35,437 nt of DNA, from contig JAQBNN010000205.1 in assembly GCA_028288505.1 (NCBI GenBank), forward strand, positions 1-35,437. Direction: 5' to 3'. The notes below the pieces were generated by a model. It was given only the letters and a program-made list of their open reading frames with translations. It was not told where the DNA came from and ran no database searches. Shown piece by piece: positions 23,013 through 31,029 of the stretch (position 1 is the stretch's first letter; every line of letters begins with the position of its first letter). The stretch comes from Segetibacter sp. GTDB lineage: Bacteria; Bacteroidota; Bacteroidia; Chitinophagales; Chitinophagaceae. The translations under genes and the position numbers were made by a program.

Positions 23013-24950
23013 ATGTCATACCCGTACCAGATTAATACAATACAAGAATACCGGAAGGAATACGAGAAAAGTGTAAGTGACCCCGAAGGTTTTTGGGAGG
23101 AAATAGCGAACCACTTTACCTGGCGTAAAAAATGGAACAGTGTACTTAACTGGAATTTTACAGAGCCTAAAATTGAATGGTTTACAGGTGCCAAATTAAA
23201 CATTACTGAAAACTGTATCGATCGGCACCTGGCCACCAAAGGAGATCAACCGGCACTAATCTGGGAGCCTAATGATCCCGAAGCACACCATCGTGTTTTT
23301 ACATATAATACGTTGTATGATAAGGTTTGCCAGTTCTGCCATGTGCTTAGCACTAATGGCGTAAAAAAAGGTGACCGCGTTTTAATTTACCTCGGCATGA
23401 TTCCAAGGCTTGCCATAGCAGTACTCGCTTGTGCACGAATTGGTGCAATACATAGTGTTGTATTTGGCGGCTTCAGTGCGCAAAGCATTGCCGATCGATT
23501 AAGAGATGCCAAAGCTGAATTTATAATAACAGGTGACGGTGCCTTTCGTGGTCAAAAAGATATTCCCCTAAAAAGCATTATTGATGATGCATTGATAGGT
23601 GTTGATTTTGTAAAACGGGTAATTGTTTGTACCCGTACACGCATCGGTGTAAGTATGATGAAGGGGCGCGACGTGTGGTGGGAGGATGAAATTGAAAAGG
23701 TAGAAACTTTAGGACTTAAAGATTTTCCTGCTGTGGAGATGGATGCAGAAGATCCGCTGTTCATTTTGTATACTTCAGGTTCTACGGGCAAGCCCAAAGG
23801 CGTTGTGCATACTTGTGGAGGATACATGGTTTATACTAACTATACATTTGTAAACGTGTTTAATTACCAACCGGGAGAAGTTTTCTTTTGTACAGCCGAT
23901 ATAGGTTGGATAACAGGCCACAGTTATATTCTATACGGCCCGTTAAGTGCCGGTGCCACCTCTGTAATTTTTGAAGGCATCCCGACGTGGCCTAATGCAG
24001 GAAGGCTGTGGGATATCATTGATAAATTCAAGATCAATATTCTTTATACAGCGCCTACAGCTATCCGTAGTTTAATGAGCTATGGCTTAGATACCGTAAA
24101 AGAAAAAGATATGAGTAGCTTAAGGGTATTGGGAACTGTAGGCGAACCTATAAATGAAGAAGCATGGCATTGGTACGATGAGAACATTGGTAAAGGAAAT
24201 TGCCCCATCGTTGATACATGGTGGCAGACAGAAACAGCCGGAATATTGATTACCAATCTTGCAGGTGTTACGCCTTCAAGACCGGGTTGGGCAACACTGC
24301 CGTTGCCAGGTATTCAACCAGTGCTTGTGGATGAAAAAGGCGATGCAATTCCATTTGAAATTAAAGACAACCCAACAGGCCAGCAGGTGAGCGGGAACTT
24401 ATGTATTAAGTTCCCTTGGCCGGGGCTGTTGCGAACAACATGGGGTGACCATCAAAGATGCAGGACTACCTACTTTGCTACCTATCCTAACCTCTATTTT
24501 ACAGGTGACGGAGCCATATTTGAAGACAACGGCTTTATAAGAATTACCGGTAGAGTAGACGATGTATTGAACGTAAGTGGCCATCGTATAGGTACGGCTG
24601 AAGTAGAGAACGCAATTAACATGCATGCTGGTGTAGTTGAAAGTGCAGTTGTAGGTTTCCCTCACGATATTAAAGGCCAGGGCATTTATGCCTACATTAT
24701 TTATACCGGTCACCAAAAGAATGATGATGAGATAAGAAGAGATATAAACATGACCGTAAGCCGCGTAATTGGAGCGATTGCAAAACCTGACAAAATTCAG
24801 TTTGTAACGGGATTGCCTAAAACAAGAAGCGGTAAAATTATGCGTCGCATCTTAAGAAAGATAGCTGAGAATGAAATGGATAATTTAGGTGATACCACAA
24901 CACTATTAGATCCTGGTGTTGTTGACGAGATTAAGCGAGGGAAGCTGTAA
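23013..24950 (+). CDS. acs: Acetyl-CoA synthetase (acetate--CoA ligase, AMP-forming)
   Basis: A 645-aa ANL enzyme that activates acetate to acetyl-CoA via acetyl-AMP. The N-terminal extension (DPEGFWEEIANHFTWRKKW, WFTGAKLNITENCIDRH) is specific to Acs. The P-loop is ILYTSGSTGKPKGVVHT, the acetate-pocket and TE region is DTWWQTETAG, and the ATP-ribose aspartate is in YFTGDGAIFEDNGFIRITGR. The conserved lysine that is commonly acetylated to control Acs lies in GLPKTRSGKIMRRILRK. Length is typical. Divergent from an MHS transporter gene, convergent with a lipoprotein gene and followed by repeat copy 14 and a strong terminator. Confidence 0.97.
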   Translation: MSYPYQINTIQEYRKEYEKSVSDPEGFWEEIANHFTWRKKWNSVLNWNFTEPKIEWFTGAKLNITENCIDRHLATKGDQPALIWEPNDPEAHHRVFTYNTLYDKVCQFCHVLSTNGVKKGDRVLIYLGMIPRLAIAVLACARIGAIHSVVFGGFSAQSIADRLRDAKAEFIITGDGAFRGQKDIPLKSIIDDALIGVDFVKRVIVCTRTRIGVSMMKGRDVWWEDEIEKVETLGLKDFPAVEMDAEDPLFILYTSGSTGKPKGVVHTCGGYMVYTNYTFVNVFNYQPGEVFFCTADIGWITGHSYILYGPLSAGATSVIFEGIPTWPNAGRLWDIIDKFKINILYTAPTAIRSLMSYGLDTVKEKDMSSLRVLGTVGEPINEEAWHWYDENIGKGNCPIVDTWWQTETAGILITNLAGVTPSRPGWATLPLPGIQPVLVDEKGDAIPFEIKDNPTGQQVSGNLCIKFPWPGLLRTTWGDHQRCRTTYFATYPNLYFTGDGAIFEDNGFIRITGRVDDVLNVSGHRIGTAEVENAINMHAGVVESAVVGFPHDIKGQGIYAYIIYTGHQKNDDEIRRDINMTVSRVIGAIAKPDKIQFVTGLPKTRSGKIMRRILRKIAENEMDNLGDTTTLLDPGVVDEIKRGKL

Positions 24951-24985
24951 ACCGCGTTCTTGTTACTGCTGCCATTAAATATGCG

Positions 24986-25009
24986 GTACAAGTGAGTGAC
25001 ACAACGATG
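24986..25009 (+). repeat. Interspersed repeat copy 14, core form B
   Basis: GTACAAGTGAGTGACACAAC plus GATGATG just after acs. The tail AAATGCTGGTACCAAAA abuts the terminator at 25042. Confidence 0.9.
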
Positions 25010-25041
25010 ATGCTATAAAAAACAAATGCTGGTACCAAAAT

Positions 25042-25075
25042 AAAAAAAGAGGAGATGTTGGTCTCCTCTTTTTTT
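25042..25075. terminator. Bidirectional rho-independent terminator between acs and the lipoprotein gene
   Basis: AAAAAAAGAGGAGA and TCTCCTCTTTTTTT form a perfect stem around a 6-base loop with A and T tracts on either side. Confidence 0.93.
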
Positions 25076-25091
25076 ATAAGTATGATTTTTT

Positions 25092-26861
25092 TTAGAAACT
25101 TCTTTTAACCCTAAACGTACCTTGAACCGGTACTACGGTGTTGGCAGTACTGCTGTCTCTTACATTTCCGTTAAAGCTTCCTGCTATAAAACCACCAGCA
25201 GCGCCGTATTCAGTTATAGTAGCAGTCGCTGATCCAGGGGCTAGGTTGCCAAATGTATTTCCCCCAGCAACAGTAAGAGAAGTTATGGTGGCAGCACCCA
25301 CTGCCTGACCACTAAATGTGAATGACAATGACCTGTATGTTCCCTGGCTTTGGCTATAGCCCTGGATACTTGTACCTACAGGCTGTTGAATCAAGCGGGC
25401 AGAAAGTGAGTCGCCAGGAGGTATCAACGAGTAGGCATTTCCGTTTAATGTATAATTTATAAACTGGTTAACGGAAGTGCCGCAGGCAGTTATTGCACCG
25501 GTATTATTGTTACCAGTAGCTACCGTTATAGTAGTTGGAGTGCCTTGTTGGTTTGTTGCTAAGTCTGTTACAACCAGCTTACCAGTTTGTGGGCCACTAC
25601 AAGTGAAGAGTGTAAATGTAAACGAGCCATTTGTAACACTTGCCCGATAGGTTTGTTCGTTAATAATTAGATCAGCGGAACCATTTAAAAGCGGCGTACC
25701 TGCACAGTTAGTTGCAGTACCTGTAACAACTGAAACCTGTTGGGCATTAACTGTTACGGTTACACTAATATTAGCAGCAGAAGCAAATGGCCCTATGTTT
25801 TGAGTATGTAAAATAGTGTTGCTACAAGTGTAACCAGCAACTACTTCTACCACCAGTGGTTCATTAGAAGGTACCTTGCCTTTTACTATACCGAGGCTAT
25901 CTGTAAAGCCAGTGCTATAAGAGTTAACCGCCGTTCTTCTTATTCTAACTAACTTATGTTTCAATGGTTCGCCGCTCTGATTTTTAATTGTTGCTGTAAA
26001 ATCTACGATGGGAAATTGTGCGTCGCAATTCCAGAATGAGAAGTGACTCACTTCGGCAATATAGAAATTACCTGATTTAGCTGCGGTGCCTTCTTGCTTC
26101 CATAAACCCGTTGTTTCATCAAAACTCCAAAGAGGAATATCAGTTGGTGCAGCAGCAGTAATTGAAGCAGGCAGGAAGAATTTTACAGTAGCTTTTTTAC
26201 CTGCAGCTATTTGTAATTTTTCACCACCAGCACCTGTAAGTTCAACTGCTACCATGCCGAAACTTTGCATACCCATTTCTGTATTGCTTTGATTAATGCC
26301 GCGTAAGTCACCAGGCATTTCACGTGTAAGGTCAGTTGACGTTGGATCGATCCATGCCATGGACACATTAATATTGCCGGTATAAGCAACATTGCTGGAT
26401 GCAACTACAACAGATGATGCAGGTAAAGTAACAGCAGTTCCGTTTGCTAATGCAACAGTACCACCGCTGGCATTATTGATGGTACCAATGCTTTGATTTG
26501 GTAAGAGCTTTACTTCTATATATTGTACTGCACCTGCATTCGCCACGAAAGTGCGGCTGCCACTGAAATAGCCGGGCTTAGTTACTTGTACAAACGCCGC
26601 CTTGTCGTACACGCTTACATTGTTTAAGGAGAACTCACCATTAACGCTTGTTGTAGTTGTTGAAGAGCCCGCTTTAATCGTTGCGCCTTGTACCGGTTTG
26701 TTTTGTTCGTCAACAATTCTACCGGTAATGGTTGTAGTAATGTTGGGAGTATTGTCAATAGTGGGAGGAGTATTACCCGATCCCCCAATTTCTTTTTGGC
26801 AGGAAAATAAAAAAGCAATCACTACAATTAGCGATGCTGCAATTAGTCTTATTGGTTTCAT
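25092..26861 (-). CDS. Lipoprotein with carboxypeptidase-regulatory-like domain, probably surface exposed
   Basis: A 589-aa lipoprotein. The signal is MKPIRLIAASLIVVIAFLFS with lipobox LFSC and Cys21. The next residues QKEIGG resemble the K-(D/E) lipoprotein export signal of Bacteroidota, which directs lipoproteins to the cell surface. Residues about 45-115 form a carboxypeptidase-regulatory-like beta-sandwich (TGRIVDEQNKPVQGATI, SVNGEFSLNNV). A ZU5/FAM171-like region follows (SGGTVALANGTAVTLPASSV to SHFSFWNCD), then Ig-like beta repeats rich in Thr, Ser, Gly and Asn, to TFRVKRSF. No catalytic motif was seen. Likely a binding or structural surface protein. A strong bidirectional terminator follows. 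Confidence 0.85.
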   Translation of the reverse strand: MKPIRLIAASLIVVIAFLFSCQKEIGGSGNTPPTIDNTPNITTTITGRIVDEQNKPVQGATIKAGSSTTTTSVNGEFSLNNVSVYDKAAFVQVTKPGYFSGSRTFVANAGAVQYIEVKLLPNQSIGTINNASGGTVALANGTAVTLPASSVVVASSNVAYTGNINVSMAWIDPTSTDLTREMPGDLRGINQSNTEMGMQSFGMVAVELTGAGGEKLQIAAGKKATVKFFLPASITAAAPTDIPLWSFDETTGLWKQEGTAAKSGNFYIAEVSHFSFWNCDAQFPIVDFTATIKNQSGEPLKHKLVRIRRTAVNSYSTGFTDSLGIVKGKVPSNEPLVVEVVAGYTCSNTILHTQNIGPFASAANISVTVTVNAQQVSVVTGTATNCAGTPLLNGSADLIINEQTYRASVTNGSFTFTLFTCSGPQTGKLVVTDLATNQQGTPTTITVATGNNNTGAITACGTSVNQFINYTLNGNAYSLIPPGDSLSARLIQQPVGTSIQGYSQSQGTYRSLSFTFSGQAVGAATITSLTVAGGNTFGNLAPGSATATITEYGAAGGFIAGSFNGNVRDSSTANTVVPVQGTFRVKRSF

Positions 26862-27046
26862 TGATTAGATTTTATAGTAGATATTCAATTGTTGAATTGT
26901 GATGCTTCAATAGAAAAATAATTTTTGCACTGATGGTGTATGTTGGAATTTGATAATCGAATTATTATGAAGAAAAGAGGTTTAATTACAGCAAAATTTT
27001 AAAGAGAGTTTTTATGTACTTAGCAGGAGTTAAATATTAAGCTCCT

Positions 27047-27066
27047 GTTGCGTCGCACTCTTCAAC
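27047..27066 (-). repeat. Interspersed repeat copy 15, core form A variant
   Basis: Minus strand reads GTTGAAGAGTGCGACGCAAC. GTACAAG has become GTTGAAG but the dyad is intact. It sits just past the DUF1569 gene stop, inverted relative to copy 16 on the other side of that gene. Confidence 0.78.
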
Positions 27067-27095
27067 TGAACCAATACTAATGAGCCTTTCTTATG

Positions 27096-27551
27096 TTATA
27101 CATTAAACTGTCGCAAATGATGATCAAGATGCATCCAGGTAAATACGCCCCATTGCCTTGTACTTAGTTTTCCAAAAACCGGGTGCGTAACTTCAATAGA
27201 TTGCTGCCTGCTCGAAAACGTTTTTATAAGATGAAGAAACTGCTCTAATTCGATTTCGAAAGAGGCTGGCGAAAGTTTACTTTTCTTAACGTCTATCTTT
27301 CCTGGTGCACCTACATTTTTTGGAAACCTTGGTATTACTTTTAAAAACAAAAACTTTAAGCCTCTTTGCTTTAATGTAGGAATGGCATTGTCGGGTTTAC
27401 CCTCCAGTGTTGCAGTTAATGCAGCGTTGCAGTGATGTAGCATTTCAGTTACAGTCATACTTCCCCATAAAGGTTTTAAGGTTTGCTTCAGCAAGTTTGC
27501 ACGCTGTGCTAGTTCATTAGCAACTGGTGCATCTAGTAGATTTTTTTTCAA
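27096..27551 (-). CDS. DUF1569 domain protein (DinB-like four-helix fold)
   Basis: A 151-aa soluble protein of the DUF1569 family, part of the DinB/YfiT-like superfamily. Histidines in positions expected for the metal site are visible in EMLHHCNAAL and in the C-terminal signature WGVFTWMHLDHHLRQFNV, which defines the family. The preceding HPVFGKLSTRQWG is also diagnostic. Biochemical function is unknown; relatives include thiol-S-transferase-like and stress-induced proteins. Single gene bracketed by two inverted repeat copies (15 and 16). Confidence 0.9.
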   Translation of the reverse strand: MKKNLLDAPVANELAQRANLLKQTLKPLWGSMTVTEMLHHCNAALTATLEGKPDNAIPTLKQRGLKFLFLKVIPRFPKNVGAPGKIDVKKSKLSPASFEIELEQFLHLIKTFSSRQQSIEVTHPVFGKLSTRQWGVFTWMHLDHHLRQFNV

Positions 27552-27658
27552 TGCGGAGTTTTTAACTGTAAGTAAAACACTATGGCCAGGAACAAGTTGA
27601 GAGGTGCTATATCAACTTTGATAAGTAATTAATTTTCTTGCTGCTTCCGCTAACAAAA

Positions 27659-27682
27659 GTACAAGTGAGTGACACAACGATG
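27659..27682 (+). repeat. Interspersed repeat copy 16, core form B
   Basis: GTACAAGTGAGTGACACAAC plus GATG, between the DUF1569 start and the POT transporter stop. The tail ATGTTGGTAACCAAAA stops 3 bp before the transporter's last codon. On the minus strand the edge reads TACTTTTG, a -7-like box facing the DUF1569 gene. Confidence 0.9.
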
Positions 27683-27717
27683 CTGCTATGAAATACAAAT
27701 GTTGGTAACCAAAAGAT

Positions 27718-29217
27718 CTACTTTATGTCGTGCATCCACTTGCGAATAATTGGAACGAAGGCAATAAGAATAACACCTAATGCTATTGAACCGATCCCAA
27801 TCTTACTTAAGATGTCTGCATAAAACGGTAGCGAGGTTGCAGGATTATTTGCTTCTGCAATCTCTCGTGGTACACTCATTAACGAACCGATTTTTGCTGA
27901 TAAAAATTCTCCTATGGCACTTGCAAAAAACCAAATGCCCATCATCATAGCAACAATATTTGTAGGCGATAACTTGGTGACCATTGATAAGCCAATTGGT
28001 GACAAACACATCTCGCCGCAAATAATAAAGAAGTAGCCAAATACGAAATTGACTAGCGAGATTAAACCGGTATCAGTATTTGTTTTACAACCTAAATAAA
28101 ATGTATAAAACCCGATGCCCATTAAGATAAAGGACAGTGCAAACTTTAGAGGAGTAGATGGCTCCATCTTTCTTTTATTAAGCCATGGCCACAACCATGC
28201 AAAGAAGAAACTTAGTATTACAACCCAACCCGGCGGAAGGAAATTATTAACTGATAGAGGAGGCAGGTTAACGCCGCCAACATTCATGTCAACATTGCGC
28301 ATTGCGAACAAGTTAAGTGAGCCGGCATTTTGTTCGTAGAAGGCCCAGAAGAGCGTTGAGAAAACAATCATGACCAATGCTGCAAATAATTTAAAGCGGG
28401 CAATTCGCTCTAATTTTAAAGCAATAAAAATGATGTAAGAAAGTGACAATGCTCCCAGGCCAAACATGATGTAATCCATTACTTCGTACTGGTGAAATAA
28501 GGTAACTACGAGGGGAACAACTAAAAGCGTTCCTCCATAAATTATATGTTCGTGTGTGAGGAATGCAAAGCGCGGTTTTTTTAATTCGGCTAGGTTAGGT
28601 GGCAAGCCTCTTTCTTTTAAAGATTGTTGCCCAAAGGCAAATACAACTAAGCCCAGAATCATGAAAACACCGGCTAGACCAAAACCGTAATGCCAGTTAA
28701 TTCTTTGCCCAACATAGCCACAAAGAAGCCCTCCTAAAGCAGCACCAATGTTTATGCCCATGTAAAAAATAGAGAAGGCGCTATCCTTTCGGGGATCGTT
28801 GTTACTATAAAGGGTTCCAACAAGGCTTGATATGTTTGGTTTAAAAAAACCATTGCCACAAATGATGAAAGCCATACCATAAAAAAAACTCCAGCCTTGT
28901 GGTACTGCCAAAACAAGGTGGCCAATAACCATTAATATTCCACCAAATAATACTGACTTTCTATAGCCTAAAAACCTATCAGCCATAACACCACCAAACA
29001 TGGGCATTGTATAAACCAGTGCTGCGTAAGAACCGAGTATTGCATAGCCTTTCGGCTCATCAAACTTTAGTTGGGTAACCATGTAAGCAAGCAGTAAAGC
29101 CTTCATTCCATAGAATGAAAAACGCTCCCACATTTCCGCGAAGAACAACATGTACAATTGCCGAGGGTGCTTATTGGAAACGATGGAAGGATCCGGCGCT
29201 TTTTCAGTTAAATCCAT
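27718..29217 (-). CDS. POT family peptide MFS transporter (proton-coupled oligopeptide symporter), copy 1
   Basis: A 499-aa proton-dependent oligopeptide transporter (POT/PTR2). The helix 1 motif ExxERF is present as EMWERFSFYGMKALL, where many relatives have FYYG. The PTR2 signatures FKPNISSLVGTLY and FSIFYMGINIGAALGGLLCGYVG are clear, and the C-terminal half contains FFIICGEMCLSPIGLSMVTKLSP, the family's helix 10 region. About 12-14 helices. It would import di- and tripeptides using the proton gradient. Next to a second POT gene on the same strand; a terminator lies between them, so each has its own control. Confidence 0.93.
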   Translation of the reverse strand: MDLTEKAPDPSIVSNKHPRQLYMLFFAEMWERFSFYGMKALLLAYMVTQLKFDEPKGYAILGSYAALVYTMPMFGGVMADRFLGYRKSVLFGGILMVIGHLVLAVPQGWSFFYGMAFIICGNGFFKPNISSLVGTLYSNNDPRKDSAFSIFYMGINIGAALGGLLCGYVGQRINWHYGFGLAGVFMILGLVVFAFGQQSLKERGLPPNLAELKKPRFAFLTHEHIIYGGTLLVVPLVVTLFHQYEVMDYIMFGLGALSLSYIIFIALKLERIARFKLFAALVMIVFSTLFWAFYEQNAGSLNLFAMRNVDMNVGGVNLPPLSVNNFLPPGWVVILSFFFAWLWPWLNKRKMEPSTPLKFALSFILMGIGFYTFYLGCKTNTDTGLISLVNFVFGYFFIICGEMCLSPIGLSMVTKLSPTNIVAMMMGIWFFASAIGEFLSAKIGSLMSVPREIAEANNPATSLPFYADILSKIGIGSIALGVILIAFVPIIRKWMHDIK

Positions 29218-29271
29218 ACAAGTGGCAGTAATTGTTTGAGGGTTTAAAGTAAGATTTCTTCTCTAATAAAT

Positions 29272-29302
29272 AGAAAAAGGTGCCCGTTGGTCACCTTTTT
29301 CT
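29272..29302 (-). terminator. Rho-independent terminator after POT transporter copy 2
   Basis: AGAAAAAGGTG and CACCTTTTTCT form a perfect stem with a 9-base loop; on the minus strand a T run is contained in the 3' arm. 17 bp past the stop of the upstream POT gene. Confidence 0.8.
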
Positions 29303-29318
29303 AAAAATGTCTGTTAAA

Positions 29319-30869
29319 TTACTTTATACCGTGCATCATCTTTTTCAACTTGAAAGATAGCAGGAATAATATAATAGCTGCTGCTCCTGCAAAGCCAACA
29401 AAGATCATAAAGTAGGTGTGAAGGTTGTCAATAGTTATACCAAGAAAAACCGGTGGTGTTTTAGTAGATGCGGGATCGGGATACAATGAACTCATAGTAC
29501 CTGCCAACTTATTGCCGGTTGCTATAGCCATAAACCAGATGCCCATCATTAAAGACGTGAAACGACCGGGTGTTAATTTGTTAACCATGGATAAACCTAT
29601 TGGACTTAAAAAAAGTTCACCCACAGTATGTAGGAAGTATAAACCTGTTAACCAAATAATACTAACCTTAATTGCTGCATTATCGGTTACCCCAAATGAA
29701 ATGAATAAAAAGCCAAGAGCTAAAAATCCTAAACCCATTGCTTGTTTCATTGGTGCGGGTGGTTCAACACCTGTCTTGCCAAGCCTGCCCCACAGCGTTG
29801 CAAATATCGGAGCTAAAAGCACGATGAAAATCGGGTTAAAGCTTTGGAAATAACTGGCTGGCATTTCCCAACCAAACAACCTTCTATCAGTTTGTTCGTT
29901 TGCGAAAAAGGTTAGCGATGCGCCGGCTTGCTCGAAGCACATCCAGAAGAAAATAACAAAGAGCATGATGATGATGATGACAGTAAGGCGAGATTTCTCA
30001 ACCTTAGTTAGTGACCTGTCTGTAAGAATTGCAAATGGTAAACATAAAGTCATTCCATAAATAGCAGAGCCCCAAAAGTCGACATCAAAAACAAAATATA
30101 TTAAGGCGATAGCTGCGACAATTGAAGCAATGAGAACTATGATCTGTGTAGTACTAAAACCTGTTTCACCTGTTTCAGAAACAGAAGTGTCTTTTAGTTT
30201 ATTAGCATGTGTTCCTAGTTGTTCTCCTGTATGGGAGATCACGTATTTGTCCTTTGTGTAATAAAAAATTATTAAGCTGATGATCATACCAACACCTGCA
30301 GCAAAGAAGCCCCATTTAAAGTCCACTTTCTCCCCAAGATAACCGCACACTAAAGGAGCTAAAAACGCTCCTGCATTGATGCCCATATAAAAGATAGTGT
30401 AGGCTGAATCTTTACGGCTATTATCACCTTCGGGATATAGCTGGCCCACCATTGTAGAGATGTTTGGCTTAAAAAAGCCATTCCCAAAAATCAGGAAAGC
30501 AAGGCCAGTCCATAGTAATGTTGTAGTTACTCCACCTGAGCCTTCGCCCATAGAGGCGCATGCAAATAATATAAATTGTCCAATTGCCATTAGGAGACCA
30601 CCGACAAAAATAGACTTCCTGTTACCCCAATACCTGTCAGCAACGTATCCACCGATCAATGGGGTCAAATAAACAAGACCAGTATAACTACCATAAATAT
30701 TTGCAGCATAAGCTTTGTCAAATAATAACTTGTCGGTCATGAAAAGGACGAAGATTGCCCGCATGCCATAGTAGCTAAATCTCTCCCAGAACTCTGTCGC
30801 AAAAAGAACATAAAGACCTTTGGGATGGCCCTTTTGTAAAATAGCCTGGTCGGCTGGAGTAACGTTCAT
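29319..30869 (-). CDS. POT family peptide MFS transporter, copy 2
   Basis: A 516-aa POT/PTR2 transporter. Helix 1 has the full motif EFWERFSYYGMRAIF. PTR2 signatures are FKPNISTMVGQLYPEGD and YTIFYMGINAGAFLAPLVCGYLGE, and helix 10 is LHTVGELFLSPIGLSMVNKLTP. A hydrophilic loop after helix 6 (GEQLGTHANKLKDTSVSETG) is longer than in copy 1. Probably a proton-coupled di/tripeptide importer. The tandem arrangement suggests duplication, but the two sequences have diverged considerably. It is divergent from purD with a 160-bp gap. Confidence 0.93.
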   Translation of the reverse strand: MNVTPADQAILQKGHPKGLYVLFATEFWERFSYYGMRAIFVLFMTDKLLFDKAYAANIYGSYTGLVYLTPLIGGYVADRYWGNRKSIFVGGLLMAIGQFILFACASMGEGSGGVTTTLLWTGLAFLIFGNGFFKPNISTMVGQLYPEGDNSRKDSAYTIFYMGINAGAFLAPLVCGYLGEKVDFKWGFFAAGVGMIISLIIFYYTKDKYVISHTGEQLGTHANKLKDTSVSETGETGFSTTQIIVLIASIVAAIALIYFVFDVDFWGSAIYGMTLCLPFAILTDRSLTKVEKSRLTVIIIIMLFVIFFWMCFEQAGASLTFFANEQTDRRLFGWEMPASYFQSFNPIFIVLLAPIFATLWGRLGKTGVEPPAPMKQAMGLGFLALGFLFISFGVTDNAAIKVSIIWLTGLYFLHTVGELFLSPIGLSMVNKLTPGRFTSLMMGIWFMAIATGNKLAGTMSSLYPDPASTKTPPVFLGITIDNLHTYFMIFVGFAGAAAIILFLLSFKLKKMMHGIK

Positions 30870-30966
30870 AATAGTCTTTAATTTGGTTAGTAATTAGAAG
30901 GTTTACTTTTTTAACGGCTCAAAATAGCGATAATTCTTTTTGTTTGCTTGTAACAACCATACCAAA

Positions 30967-30998
30967 TTGAGATAACACCGAATTACTTTTTACTTTCG
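30967..30998 (+). promoter_or_regulatory. Probable purD promoter (-33 TTG, -7 TACTTTCG)
   Basis: TTG at 30967-30969 and TACTTTCG at 30991-30998 are separated by 21 bp, fitting the Bacteroidota -33/-7 layout with one mismatch in TAnnTTTG. The purD ATG follows at 31030. Confidence 0.5.
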
Positions 30999-31029
30999 CC
31001 CCATCATCTAATCACTTTTAACTATTAAT

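Noticed and set aside
24841-24849. TGCGTCGCA inside acs
   Set aside because: Encodes the conserved MRRIL segment of Acs; chance match to the dyad.
26018-26031. TGCGTCGCAATT inside the lipoprotein gene, similar to core form C
   Set aside because: Lies within a coding region as ordinary codons, with no flanking unit; taken as chance.
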